Shown here one piece after another: positions 52,564-61,523 of a DNA stretch of 64,000 bases. The translations under genes and the position numbers were made by a program. Location: contig NZ_VHIZ01000064.1 in assembly GCF_006494375.1 (NCBI RefSeq), forward strand, positions 83,552 through 147,551, in the 5' to 3' direction. Each line of letters starts with the position of its first letter. Position 1 is the stretch's first letter. The notes below the pieces were generated by a model, which ran no database searches, was not told the DNA's origin, and saw nothing but the letters and a program-made list of their open reading frames with translations. The DNA comes from Pantoea anthophila. Lineage in GTDB: Bacteria; Pseudomonadota; Gammaproteobacteria; Enterobacterales; Enterobacteriaceae.

Positions 52564-52673
52564 ATTGACTCCTGACGTAAAACATCCACCCTGACTTCAC
52601 CGTAGTTTGCCCCCGGATTGCAAACCAGGACAACCTGTTTCAGTGCTTTCCGAACCGGGCCTATAAAAAAGTG

Positions 52674-52702
52674 TTGCCAACGGCACGCATCTTCGCTAGG
52701 TT
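52674..52702 (+). promoter_or_regulatory. his operon promoter
   Basis: TTGCCA at 52674-52679, 17-nt spacer, TAGGTT at 52697-52702. The -10 element is the same as I recall for the enteric his promoter. Transcription would start about 52709, some 34 nt before the leader peptide ATG. Confidence 0.75.
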
Positions 52703-52742
52703 AAACCCCACAAATGAATACTCATTCATCGACGAGATTATT

Positions 52743-52790
52743 ATGACACGCGTTCAGTTTAACCATCACCACCACCATCATCCTGACTAG
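52743..52790 (+). CDS. hisL: his operon leader peptide HisL
   Basis: 15 codons, MTRVQFNHHHHHHPD, with six consecutive His codons (E. coli has seven). Ribosome stalling at these codons when charged tRNA-His is scarce lets the downstream antiterminator form. Followed at 52851-52884 by the attenuator. Confidence 0.95.
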   Translation: MTRVQFNHHHHHHPD

Positions 52791-52850
52791 TCTTTCAGGC
52801 GATTGGTGCTGGAAGACTTTCAAGATCTTCCAGTGGTGCGAACGCAAGAG

Positions 52851-52884
52851 AACCCCCGGAAGATCGTCTTCCGGGGGTTTTTTT
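52851..52884 (+). terminator. his attenuator terminator
   Basis: AACCCCCGGAAGA, loop TCG, TCTTCCGGGGGTT, then seven T in all. An upstream segment (52813-52836) contains GAAGACTTTCAAGATCTTCC, which can compete for the left arm, as in the classical his attenuator. Confidence 0.93.
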
Positions 52885-52934
52885 ATGGGCTGACGTAACC
52901 ACACATTCAGGACAGGATTAAGAGGACAGGAACC

Positions 52935-53834
52935 ATGTTAGATAACACCCGTTTACGCATAGCTATGCAGAAATCTGGCCGTTTAAGTGATGATTCACGC
53001 GAACTGCTGGCGCGCTGCGGCGTTAAAATCAACCTTCAGCAACAGCGCCTGATTGCGTTTGCGGAGAACATGCCCATCGACATCCTGCGCGTGCGCGATG
53101 ACGATATTCCTGGCCTGGTCATGGATGGCGTGGTCGATTTAGGCATCATCGGTGAGAACGTGCTGGAAGAGGAGTTACTCTCACGCCGGGCGCAGGGTGA
53201 AGACCCGCGTTATTTCACCCTGCGCCGCCTCGACTTCGGCGGCTGCCGCCTGTCGCTGGCGATGGGAACCGATGACGAGTATACCGGTCCGCAGTGCCTC
53301 GACAACGCCCGTATCGCCACCTCCTATCCGCACCTGTTAAAACAGTATCTCGACAAAAAAGGCGTCAGCTTCAAAACCTGTATGCTGAACGGTTCCGTTG
53401 AAGTTGCGACCCGCGCCGGTCTGGCTGACGCCATCTGCGATCTGGTCTCCACCGGGGCCACGCTGGAGGCCAATGGCCTGCGTGAAGTGGAAGTGATCTA
53501 TCGTTCAAAAGCCGTCCTGATTCAGCGCGACGGCGAGATGCCTGCCGCCAAGCAGGAGCTGATCGACAAGATGATGACCCGTATTCAGGGCGTGATCAAA
53601 GCGCGCGAATCGAAGTACATCATGCTGCACGCGCCGAGTGAGCGCCTGGAAGAGGTGATCAGCCTGCTGCCTGGCGCAGAGCGCCCGACCGTGCTGCCGC
53701 TGGCGGGTGATGTCAGCCGCGTGGCGATGCACATGGTCAGCAGCGAAACCCTGTTCTGGGAAACGATGGAAAAACTGAAGTCACTGGGTGCCAGTTCGAT
53801 TCTGGTGCTGCCAATTGAGAAGATGATGGAGTAA
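52935..53834 (+). CDS. hisG: ATP phosphoribosyltransferase HisG
   Basis: 299 aa, the long-form enzyme. RIAMQKSGRLSDDSRELLAR at the start, VDLGIIGENVLEE, the PRPP-binding CDLVSTGATLEANGLREVE, and the C-terminal ACT-like regulatory domain that binds histidine (GDVSRVAMHMVSSETLFWE). It commits ATP and PRPP to histidine synthesis and is feedback-inhibited. Confidence 0.97.
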   Translation: MLDNTRLRIAMQKSGRLSDDSRELLARCGVKINLQQQRLIAFAENMPIDILRVRDDDIPGLVMDGVVDLGIIGENVLEEELLSRRAQGEDPRYFTLRRLDFGGCRLSLAMGTDDEYTGPQCLDNARIATSYPHLLKQYLDKKGVSFKTCMLNGSVEVATRAGLADAICDLVSTGATLEANGLREVEVIYRSKAVLIQRDGEMPAAKQELIDKMMTRIQGVIKARESKYIMLHAPSERLEEVISLLPGAERPTVLPLAGDVSRVAMHMVSSETLFWETMEKLKSLGASSILVLPIEKMME

Positions 53835-53837
53835 GCC

Positions 53838-55142
53838 ATGGCCTTTTCTACCCCGATTGAATGGCAGCAGTGCACCCCGGAACAGCAGCAGGCGCTGCTG
53901 TTACGTCCTGCGATTGCCGCCTCTGACAACGTCACACAGACGGTGCGCGACGTCCTGGAGCAGGTAAAGTCCGGTGGTGATGAGGCGCTGCGCCAGTTCA
54001 GCGCCCGGTTCGACAAGGCGCAGGTTGACCAGCTGCGCGTGACCCCGCAGCAAATCGCAGAAGCCAGCGCCCGTCTGAGTGACGCGCTGAAGCAGGCGAT
54101 GGCTGTGGCGGTGAAGAATATCGAAACCTTCCACAATGCCCAGATCCTGCCGCCCGTGGATGTGGAAACACAGCCAGGCGTGCGCTGCCAGCAGATTACC
54201 CGTCCGGTGAAATCGGTCGGTCTCTATATCCCCGGCGGTTCCGCCCCGCTCTTCTCAACCGTGCTGATGCTGGCAACACCGGCACGCATCGCCGGATGCG
54301 GGCGCGTGGTGCTCTGTTCACCTCCGCCGATTGCCGATGAGATCCTTTATGCCGCGCAGCTGTGTGGTGTTGAAGAGGTCTTTCAGGTGGGCGGCGCGCA
54401 GGCTATCGCCGCCATGGCTTTCGGCACGGAAACAGTGCCGCGCGTGGACAAGATTTTTGGTCCGGGCAACGCATGGGTCACTGAGGCAAAACGTCAGGTG
54501 AGTCAGCGCCTGGATGGCGCGGCGATCGACATGCCGGCGGGTCCCTCTGAAGTGCTGGTGATCGCCGATGAGGGGGCGACGCCCGCGTTTGTCGCCTCTG
54601 ATCTGCTTTCGCAGGCGGAGCACGGCCCCGATTCACAGGTGATTCTGCTGACGCCTTCCCTGAAGCTGACTGAGGCAGTTGCGGAGGCGGTTGAACAGCA
54701 GCTGGCACAGCTTCCGCGTGCGGCCACCGCCCGTCAGGCGCTGGAGAGCAGTCGACTGATCGTGGCGCGTGACCTTGAAGAGTGCGTGGCGATTTCTAAC
54801 CTCTACGGCCCGGAGCACCTGATTCTGCAGACGCGTCAGCCGCGCGAACTGGTGGACACCATCACCAGCGCCGGTTCCGTCTTCCTGGGCGACTGGTCAC
54901 CGGAGTCTGCGGGGGATTACGCGTCAGGCACTAATCACGTCCTGCCAACTTACGGTTACACCGCGACCTGTTCCAGCCTGGGACTGGCCGATTTTCAGAA
55001 ACGCATGACGGTGCAGGAGCTGACGCCGCAGGGTTTCCTGAACCTGGCCGCGACGATTGAAACCCTGGCCGCCGCTGAGCAGCTGGATGCCCACAGGAAT
55101 GCCGTCACCCTGCGCGTTGCCGCACTGAAGGAGCAAGCATGA
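53838..55142 (+). CDS. hisD: Histidinol dehydrogenase HisD
   Basis: 434 aa. Signature IFGPGNAWVTEAKRQVSQR, AIDMPAGPSEVLVIADE, QAEHGPDSQVILLT (Gln and His zinc ligands) and AGDYASGTNHVLPTYG. It oxidises L-histidinol to L-histidine in two NAD-dependent steps. Three nt after hisG; overlaps hisC by 4 bp. Confidence 0.97.
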   Translation: MAFSTPIEWQQCTPEQQQALLLRPAIAASDNVTQTVRDVLEQVKSGGDEALRQFSARFDKAQVDQLRVTPQQIAEASARLSDALKQAMAVAVKNIETFHNAQILPPVDVETQPGVRCQQITRPVKSVGLYIPGGSAPLFSTVLMLATPARIAGCGRVVLCSPPPIADEILYAAQLCGVEEVFQVGGAQAIAAMAFGTETVPRVDKIFGPGNAWVTEAKRQVSQRLDGAAIDMPAGPSEVLVIADEGATPAFVASDLLSQAEHGPDSQVILLTPSLKLTEAVAEAVEQQLAQLPRAATARQALESSRLIVARDLEECVAISNLYGPEHLILQTRQPRELVDTITSAGSVFLGDWSPESAGDYASGTNHVLPTYGYTATCSSLGLADFQKRMTVQELTPQGFLNLAATIETLAAAEQLDAHRNAVTLRVAALKEQA

Positions 55143-56215
55143 GTCAGGATATTGAGCAGCTGGCGCGCGCCAATGTGCGCGCGCTGACCCCCTATATGTC
55201 GGCGCGTCGTCTGGGTGGTAACGGCGATGTCTGGCTTAACGCCAACGAGTTTCCGCTGCCGGTGCCGTTTGAGCTGTCGCAGCAGACGCTGAACCGCTAT
55301 CCCGAGTGTCAGCCGAAAATCGTGATTGAGCGCTACGCCGCCTACGCAGGCTTAACCCCCGAGCAGGTGCTGGTGAGCCGCGGCGCGGATGAAGCCATTG
55401 AACTGATCATGCGCGCCTTCTGTGAGCCGGGTCATGATGCGATTCTGTTCTGTCCACCGACCTATGGCATGTACAGCGTCAGCGCCGAAACCATCGGCAT
55501 CGAATACCGCACCGTTCCCGCGCTGGACGGCTGGCAGCTGAACCTGCCCGCGATTGCAGAGCAGCTGGAAGGCGTGAAAGTCGTTTATCTCTGCAGCCCC
55601 AACAACCCGACCGGTAACCTGATCAATCAGGAGGATATCCGTCAGCTGCTGGCGATGACCGCCGGAAAAGCGCTGGTCGTGGCCGATGAGGCTTATATTG
55701 AGTTCTGCCCGCAGGCGACCCTGACCGGATGGCTCAAGGATTATCCGCATCTGGTGATCCTGCGTACGCTCTCGAAAGCCTTTGCACTGGCAGGCCTGCG
55801 TTGTGGCTTTGCGCTGGCAAATAAGCCGGTTATCGACCTGCTGATGAAGGTCATTGCCCCCTACCCGCTGGCGACGCCCGTGGCCGACGTTGCGGGTCAG
55901 GCGCTCAGCGAACAGGGTATCGCCCTGATGCGTGAGCATGTGGCGCAGCTGAATGCCAGTCGCGGCTGGCTGCTGGATGCACTGGCTCAGCTGAGCTGCG
56001 TGGAACAGGTTTTCCCCAGTGAAACCAACTATGTGCTGGCGCGCTTTACCGATTCGCCTAAAGTCTTCAAAACCTTATGGGATCAGGGCATTATCCTGCG
56101 TGATCAAAACAAAAATCCAGGCCTGTCGGGATGCCTGCGCATCTCCATCGGCACGCGTGAAGAGTGCGAACGAGTGATCGCCGCGCTGCAAGCCTTTTCT
56201 GTGGAGCAAGCATGA
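55139..56215 (+). CDS. hisC: Histidinol-phosphate aminotransferase HisC
   Basis: 358 aa, class II PLP aminotransferase. VWLNANEFPLPVPFELS at the start, YLCSPNNPTGNLINQ, VVADEAYIEFCP (PLP Asp), RTLSKAFALAGLRCGFA (Schiff-base Lys). Converts imidazole-acetol phosphate to histidinol phosphate. Overlaps hisB by 4 bp. Confidence 0.97.
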   Translation: MSQDIEQLARANVRALTPYMSARRLGGNGDVWLNANEFPLPVPFELSQQTLNRYPECQPKIVIERYAAYAGLTPEQVLVSRGADEAIELIMRAFCEPGHDAILFCPPTYGMYSVSAETIGIEYRTVPALDGWQLNLPAIAEQLEGVKVVYLCSPNNPTGNLINQEDIRQLLAMTAGKALVVADEAYIEFCPQATLTGWLKDYPHLVILRTLSKAFALAGLRCGFALANKPVIDLLMKVIAPYPLATPVADVAGQALSEQGIALMREHVAQLNASRGWLLDALAQLSCVEQVFPSETNYVLARFTDSPKVFKTLWDQGIILRDQNKNPGLSGCLRISIGTREECERVIAALQAFSVEQA

Positions 56216-57279
56216 GCCAGAAGACCCTTTTTATTGACCGCGATGGCACCCTCATCTCTGAGCCGCCTGAAGATTATCAGGTTGACCGACTGGATAAGCT
56301 GGCGTTCGAGCCAGACGTTATTCCGGCGCTGCTGGCGCTGCAGGCCGCCGGTTATCGGCTGGTGATGATCACCAATCAGGATGGTCTGGGCACCGCCAGT
56401 TTCCCGCAGGCGGACTTCGATGGTCCGCACAATCTGATGATGCAGGTGCTGACCTCACAGGGTATCGCGTTTGATGATGTGCTGATCTGCCCGCATATGC
56501 CTGACGACCACTGCGACTGCCGCAAGCCGAAAACCAGAATGGTGGAAGCCTGGCTGGCGGAGGGCGCGCTCGATACCGCCAACAGCTACGTCATCGGCGA
56601 TCGCCTGACTGACGTTCAGCTGGCGGAGAATATGGGCATTCAGGCTATCCGCTACGGCGCAGATGGCCAGAGCTGGCAGACCATCCAGCAGCGCCTGACC
56701 CAGCGCGACCGCCATGCGCTGGTGCAGCGCAACACCAAAGAGACGCAGGTTCGGGTTGAACTGTGGCTGGACCGCGAAGGCGGCAGTAAGATCAATACCG
56801 GTGTGGGCTTCTTCGACCACATGCTGGATCAGATTGCGGTGCACGGCGGTTTCCGCATGCACATTGAAGTGAAAGGCGATCTCTATATTGACGATCATCA
56901 CACGGTGGAAGATACCGGTCTGGCCCTGGGGGAAGCGCTGCTGAAAGCACTGGGCGACAAACGCGGTATTGGCCGTTTTGGCTTCGTGCTGCCGATGGAC
57001 GAATGCCTGGCGCGCTGTGCGCTCGATATCTCCGGCCGTCCGCACATCGAGTTCAAAGCCGAGTTCAACTACCAGCGTGTGGGTGACCTCAGCACCGAGA
57101 TGGTCGAGCACTTCTTCAGCTCGCTCTCTTACGCCATGATGAGCACCCTGCATCTCAAAACCAAAGGCAAGAACGACCATCACCGTGTCGAGAGCCTGTT
57201 CAAAGCCTTTGGTCGTACGCTGCGCCAGGCGATTCGCGTAGAGGGTAATACCCTGCCGAGCTCGAAAGGAGTGCTGTGA
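56212..57279 (+). CDS. hisB: Bifunctional histidinol-phosphatase / imidazoleglycerol-phosphate dehydratase HisB
   Basis: 355 aa from ATG at 56212. The N-terminal HAD phosphatase (about 1-165) has FIDRDGTLISEPPEDYQ and a zinc loop PHMPDDHCDCRKPKT. The C-terminal dehydratase has GVGFFDHMLDQIAVHGG, DDHHTVEDTGLALGEAL and MVEHFFSSLSYAM. The fused form is typical of gamma-proteobacteria. Overlaps hisH by one base. Confidence 0.97.
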   Translation: MSQKTLFIDRDGTLISEPPEDYQVDRLDKLAFEPDVIPALLALQAAGYRLVMITNQDGLGTASFPQADFDGPHNLMMQVLTSQGIAFDDVLICPHMPDDHCDCRKPKTRMVEAWLAEGALDTANSYVIGDRLTDVQLAENMGIQAIRYGADGQSWQTIQQRLTQRDRHALVQRNTKETQVRVELWLDREGGSKINTGVGFFDHMLDQIAVHGGFRMHIEVKGDLYIDDHHTVEDTGLALGEALLKALGDKRGIGRFGFVLPMDECLARCALDISGRPHIEFKAEFNYQRVGDLSTEMVEHFFSSLSYAMMSTLHLKTKGKNDHHRVESLFKAFGRTLRQAIRVEGNTLPSSKGVL

Positions 57280-57869
57280 TGAACGTGGTGATCATGGATA
57301 CCGGCTGCGCCAACCTCTCATCAGTGAAATGGGCGATTGAACGTCTGGGCTACCGCCCGGAAGTCAGCCGCGATCCTGATGTGGTCCTGCGCGCTGACAA
57401 ACTGTTTCTGCCGGGCGTTGGCACCGCGAAGGCGGCGATGACGCAGCTGGAAGAGCGTGACCTGATCGATCTGGTGAAAGCCTGTACCCAGCCGGTGCTG
57501 GGGATCTGTCTGGGGATGCAGTTGCTGGGACGCGGCAGCGATGAAAACGGCGGTGTGCCGACGCTGGGCATTATTGATGAACCGGTTTCGTTGATGGACA
57601 CGCAGGGTCTGCCGCTGCCGCACATGGGCTGGAACCAGATTACCGCGCAGGCGGGCAATCACCTGTTCCGCGGCATCGACGATGGCAGCTATTTCTACTT
57701 TGTTCACAGCTACGCCATGCCGGTCAACGCCAGCACCATCGCACAGTGTCACTACGGCGAAGCCTTCACCGCAGCGGTGCAGAAGGATAACTTCTTCGGC
57801 GTCCAGTTCCACCCGGAGCGTTCGGGCAAAGCGGGCGCACAGTTGCTGAAAAATTTCCTGGAGATGTAA
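57279..57869 (+). CDS. hisH: Imidazole glycerol phosphate synthase glutaminase subunit HisH
   Basis: 196 aa from ATG at 57279, 7 nt after GGAG; a GTG one codon earlier is less well placed. Nucleophile Cys77 in LGICLGMQLLG; catalytic His and Glu in GVQFHPERSGKAG. Supplies ammonia from glutamine to HisF. Confidence 0.96.
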   Translation: MNVVIMDTGCANLSSVKWAIERLGYRPEVSRDPDVVLRADKLFLPGVGTAKAAMTQLEERDLIDLVKACTQPVLGICLGMQLLGRGSDENGGVPTLGIIDEPVSLMDTQGLPLPHMGWNQITAQAGNHLFRGIDDGSYFYFVHSYAMPVNASTIAQCHYGEAFTAAVQKDNFFGVQFHPERSGKAGAQLLKNFLEM

Positions 57870-58606
57870 TGATTATCCCCGCGTTAGATTTAATCGACGG
57901 TAAAGTCGTTCGTCTGCATCAGGGCGATTATGGGCAGCAGCGCGATTACGGCAGTGACCCGCTGCCGCGTCTGCAGGATTACGTTCGTCAGGGCGCAACC
58001 GTTCTGCATCTGGTGGATTTGACCGGCGCGAAAGATCCGGCGAAGCGTCAGATCTCCCTGCTGAAAACCCTGCTGGAAGGGGTGGATGTGACGGTGCAGG
58101 TCGGTGGAGGCATCCGCAGCCGTGACGATGTGCACGCCCTGCTGGAAGCCGGTGCCAGTCGTGTGGTGGTGGGTTCCACCGCCATCAAACAGCCGGAAGA
58201 GGTCAAACGGTGGTTTGCCGAGTTTGGCGCTGAGGCGATCGTGCTGGCGCTGGATGTGCGTATCGACGCCAGTAACCGTAAAGAAGTGGCCATCAGCGGC
58301 TGGCAGGAAGCGGCAGGCGTGACGCTGGAAGAGGTGATTACCGATTTCCAGCAGGTGGGCCTGAAGCACGTGCTCTGCACGGATATCTCCCGTGACGGCA
58401 CCCTCAGTGGCTCCAACGTCGCCCTCTATCAGGAAGTGACCTCACGCTTCCCGTCCGTCGCCTTCCAGTCCTCTGGCGGCATTGGCGAACTTAATGATAT
58501 CGCCGCCCTGCGCGGCAGCGGTGTTCAGGGCGTCATTGTCGGTCGTGCGCTGCTGGAAGATAAATTCACTGTTTCGGAGGCGATCTCATGCTGGCAAAAC
58601 GGATAA
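57869..58606 (+). CDS. hisA: ProFAR isomerase HisA
   Basis: 245 aa TIM barrel. Catalytic Asp in IIPALDLIDGKVVRLHQGDY; phosphate loops QVGGGIRSRDDV and SSGGIGELNDIAAL; second Asp in LCTDISRDGTLSG. The ATG overlaps the hisH stop by one base. Confidence 0.96.
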   Translation: MIIPALDLIDGKVVRLHQGDYGQQRDYGSDPLPRLQDYVRQGATVLHLVDLTGAKDPAKRQISLLKTLLEGVDVTVQVGGGIRSRDDVHALLEAGASRVVVGSTAIKQPEEVKRWFAEFGAEAIVLALDVRIDASNRKEVAISGWQEAAGVTLEEVITDFQQVGLKHVLCTDISRDGTLSGSNVALYQEVTSRFPSVAFQSSGGIGELNDIAALRGSGVQGVIVGRALLEDKFTVSEAISCWQNG

Positions 58607-59364
58607 TTCCCTGCCTTGATGTGCGTGACGGCCAGGTGGTCAAAGGCGTACAGTTTCGTAATCACGAGATCATCGGTGACATCGTGCCGCTGGCCCAGCG
58701 CTACGCCGCCGAAGGGGCTGACGAACTGGTGTTCTACGACATCACCGCCTCCTCCGATGGCCGGGTCGTGGACAAGAGCTGGGTGTCGCGGGTAGCGGAA
58801 GTCATCGATATTCCGTTCTGCGTAGCGGGCGGTATCAAAACCCCCGAAGACGCGGCGCGTATCCTGGAATTTGGTGCGGATAAGATTTCGATCAACTCAC
58901 CGGCGCTGGCTGACCCGACGCTGATCACCCGCCTCGCGGACCGTTTCGGTGTGCAGTGTATTGTGGTCGGGATCGACACCTGGTTCGATGAGAGCAGCGG
59001 CAAATATCAGGTTAATCAATACACCGGTGACGAAGCGCGCACCCGCGTGACCCAGTGGGAAACGCTGGAGTGGGTGCAGGAAGTGCAGAAGCTGGGCGCG
59101 GGTGAAATCGTGCTGAACATGATGAATCAGGATGGCGTGCGTAATGGCTATGATTTGGTGCAGCTGAAGAAAATGCGGGATGTCTGCAAGGTGCCGCTGA
59201 TCGCCTCTGGCGGCGCAGGTACGATGCAGCACTTCCTGGAAGCCTTTACCGAAGCCAATGTTGATGGGGCGCTGGCCGCCTCGGTATTCCATAAGCAGAT
59301 TATTAATATCGGTGAGCTGAAGAGCTTCCTGATCGACAACGGAGTGGAGATTCGCGCGTGCTAA
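58588..59364 (+). CDS. hisF: Imidazole glycerol phosphate synthase cyclase subunit HisF
   Basis: 258 aa TIM barrel. RIIPCLDVRDGQVVKGVQF (Asp11), FCVAGGIKTPEDAARIL, and LNMMNQDGVRNGYDL with the second catalytic Asp. Overlaps hisA by 19 bp and hisI by 7 bp. Partner of HisH. Confidence 0.97.
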   Translation: MLAKRIIPCLDVRDGQVVKGVQFRNHEIIGDIVPLAQRYAAEGADELVFYDITASSDGRVVDKSWVSRVAEVIDIPFCVAGGIKTPEDAARILEFGADKISINSPALADPTLITRLADRFGVQCIVVGIDTWFDESSGKYQVNQYTGDEARTRVTQWETLEWVQEVQKLGAGEIVLNMMNQDGVRNGYDLVQLKKMRDVCKVPLIASGGAGTMQHFLEAFTEANVDGALAASVFHKQIINIGELKSFLIDNGVEIRAC

Positions 59365-59969
59365 CCGAACAACAACAGGCTCAGCTCGACTGGGACAAAA
59401 CAGAAGGCATGATGCCGGTCATCGTGCAGCACAATGTCTCAGGCGAAGTCCTGATGCATGGCTACATGAATCCGGCGGCACTGGAAAAAACGCTGGCTGA
59501 AGGCAACGTCACCTTTTTCTCCCGTACCAAAAACCGTTTGTGGACCAAAGGTGAAACCTCCGGCAACTTTCTGCAGGTAGTGAGCATTACGCCAGACTGC
59601 GACAACGACACGCTGCTGATCCTGGCCAATCCGATTGGCCCGACCTGCCATCTGGGCACCAGCAGCTGCTTCTCCCCCGCGGCACCGGAGTGGACCTTCC
59701 TTTATCAGCTGGAGCAACTGCTCGCTTCGCGTAAGACAGCCGATCCGGAGAGCTCCTACACCGCCCGCCTCTACGCCAGCGGCACCAAGCGTATCGCGCA
59801 GAAAGTGGGTGAAGAAGGGGTGGAAACCGCGCTGGCGGCAACCGTCAATGACCGGCATGAGCTCACCAATGAAGCCTCAGACCTGGTTTATCATCTGATG
59901 GTGCTGTTGCAGGATCAGGATCTCGACTTCAGCACGGTGATCAATAACCTGCGCGACCGCCATCAGTAA
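59358..59969 (+). CDS. hisI: Bifunctional phosphoribosyl-AMP cyclohydrolase / phosphoribosyl-ATP pyrophosphatase HisI
   Basis: 203 aa from GTG at 59358. Cyclohydrolase half: VLMHGYMNPAALEKTLAEG, TPDCDNDTLL and CHLGTSSCF with the zinc cysteines. Pyrophosphatase half (about 110-203): YTARLYASGTKRIAQKVGEE and EASDLVYHLMVLLQDQ. Carries out steps two and three of histidine synthesis. Last gene of the operon. Confidence 0.97.
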   Translation: MLTEQQQAQLDWDKTEGMMPVIVQHNVSGEVLMHGYMNPAALEKTLAEGNVTFFSRTKNRLWTKGETSGNFLQVVSITPDCDNDTLLILANPIGPTCHLGTSSCFSPAAPEWTFLYQLEQLLASRKTADPESSYTARLYASGTKRIAQKVGEEGVETALAATVNDRHELTNEASDLVYHLMVLLQDQDLDFSTVINNLRDRHQ

Positions 59970-59981
59970 ATGTGCAACATA

Positions 59982-60018
59982 CTGCTCAGAATACCGTTTT
60001 TATGCGGATTCTGAGCAG
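59982..60018 (+). terminator. Hairpin after the his operon
   Basis: Perfect 11-bp arms CTGCTCAGAAT (59982-59992) and ATTCTGAGCAG (60008-60018) with a 15-nt loop, 13 nt after the hisI stop. The T-run is weak. Confidence 0.7.
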
Positions 60019-60083
60019 GATTCTTCTCACATCCTGCACCGCTCCCCCTTCGTGAACACCGCCCATCTACCCGGGAGAAGACC

Positions 60084-60560
60084 ATGACCACCCATGAAAA
60101 GTTAATCGCCCTTCTCGACCAGCATCAGGCGCGCTATCGCCTGATGGAGCATGAGGCGACCGGTAAATGTGAAGCCGTCGCGGCAATACGCGGCACCGAA
60201 ATCGGTCAGGGCGCGAAAGCGCTGGTCTGCCATGTCAAAGGCAACGGCGTTAAACAGCATGTGCTGGCGGTGTTACCGGCCGATCGGCAGGCCGATCTGA
60301 ATAAGGTTGCCGACGCGGTGGGCGGACGACGCGCGTCACTGGCCAGTCCTGCAGAAACCGACCAACTGACCGGCTGTGTGTTTGGTGCTATCCCGCCATT
60401 CAGCTTTCATCCCGACCTGCTGCTGATTGCGGATCCCAGCCTGTTTGAACGTTACCCGGAGATCGCCTTCAACGCCGGCCTGCTGGCGCGATCGGTGATC
60501 CTCAATACCGACGATTACCGGGCGCTGTGCGGCGCTCGCGTGGTGAACATTATCCGCTAA
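60084..60560 (+). CDS. YbaK/EbsC-family aminoacyl-tRNA deacylase-like protein
   Basis: 158 aa. The YbaK core is visible: HQARYRLMEHEATGKCEAVA, GAKALVCHVKGNGVKQHVLA (conserved Lys) and TGCVFGAIPPFSFHPDLLLI (the G-x-x-P loop). Family members clear mischarged tRNAs such as Ala- or Cys-tRNA-Pro. It is not the closest match to YbaK or ProX and its specificity is unknown. It stands alone. Confidence 0.85.
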   Translation: MTTHEKLIALLDQHQARYRLMEHEATGKCEAVAAIRGTEIGQGAKALVCHVKGNGVKQHVLAVLPADRQADLNKVADAVGGRRASLASPAETDQLTGCVFGAIPPFSFHPDLLLIADPSLFERYPEIAFNAGLLARSVILNTDDYRALCGARVVNIIR

Positions 60561-60626
60561 TTGCTATCCCGTCTGCCCGGCGTTACTCTTCATGAACCTT
60601 CATCACGACAAAATAAGAGCAAAATC

Positions 60627-61418
60627 ATGAACATTTTCACGCAACGCCTGCGTCAGACGCTGGCTGTCACCCTTCTGGCAGGCTGTGCATTTGGCGCGCA
60701 GGCAAAAATTGAACAGGTACGTTTCGCGGTCGACCCGACCTATCCGCCATTTGAATCGAAAACGCCCCAGGGCAAGCTGGTCGGCTTTGACATTGACCTG
60801 GGCAACGCACTCTGTAAACAGATGCAGGCGAAATGCGTCTGGGTCGAAAGCCAGTTTGACGGCATGATCCCCGCGCTGAAAGCACGTAAGTTTGATGCCA
60901 TCCTGTCAGATATGGGCATTACGGAAGAGCGCCTGAAGCAGATTGACTTCACCGTCCCGCTCTACGACACCCATACTCAACTGATTGCCCGTAAAGGCGC
61001 CGGCATCCTGCCCACCATCGAGTCTCTGAAAGGGAAAACGGTTGGCGTGCAACAGGGAACAGTTCAGGAGCGCTATGCCCTGGCGAAATGGCAGCCTCAT
61101 GGTGTGACCGTCGTCCCTTATGGCGATCAGGCACAGGTAGAAAGCGATCTGGTTTCAGGCCGGCTGGACGCGGTCTTTACCGATGCGGCACAGGCGGCTA
61201 TCGGGTTCCTGAAACAGCCACAGGGCAAAGAGTTTGAGCTGGCCGGCTCGATTATTCAGGATCCAATCATCGGCCCCGGCACGGCGATTGGCCTGCGCAA
61301 AGGCGATACTGAGCTGAAAACCGCGCTGGATAACGCCTTTGCCGACATCAAAAAGAACGGCACCTTTGATGAGATTCAGAAGCGCTACTTCGCCACGGAT
61401 ATCTCTATTCAGCAGTAG
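60627..61418 (+). CDS. Basic amino-acid periplasmic binding protein (ArgT/HisJ-like), orphan
   Basis: 263 aa from ATG at 60627. Signal peptide MNIFTQRLRQTLAVTLLAGC to AFGAQA. Mature protein has VDPTYPPFESKTPQGKLVGF, DIDLGNALCKQMQAKCVWVE with the Cys pair of the LAO/HisJ group, and DAILSDMGITEERLKQIDFT. Binds Lys, Arg, Orn or His. No permease or ATPase adjoins it, so it must share a transporter encoded elsewhere. Confidence 0.9.
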   Translation: MNIFTQRLRQTLAVTLLAGCAFGAQAKIEQVRFAVDPTYPPFESKTPQGKLVGFDIDLGNALCKQMQAKCVWVESQFDGMIPALKARKFDAILSDMGITEERLKQIDFTVPLYDTHTQLIARKGAGILPTIESLKGKTVGVQQGTVQERYALAKWQPHGVTVVPYGDQAQVESDLVSGRLDAVFTDAAQAAIGFLKQPQGKEFELAGSIIQDPIIGPGTAIGLRKGDTELKTALDNAFADIKKNGTFDEIQKRYFATDISIQQ

Positions 61419-61523
61419 TGTCGCGGGTTCCATTTTCGTCCTCACCGCGATCCGGCACTATACTCTAACCTTCTCGGGACGGCGCGCTGTCGTCCTTTGC
61501 CGATTAAAGGACATTAACACGGT

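Noticed and set aside
52800..52884. Riboswitch before hisG
   Set aside because: The hairpins are explained by the his leader-peptide attenuator.
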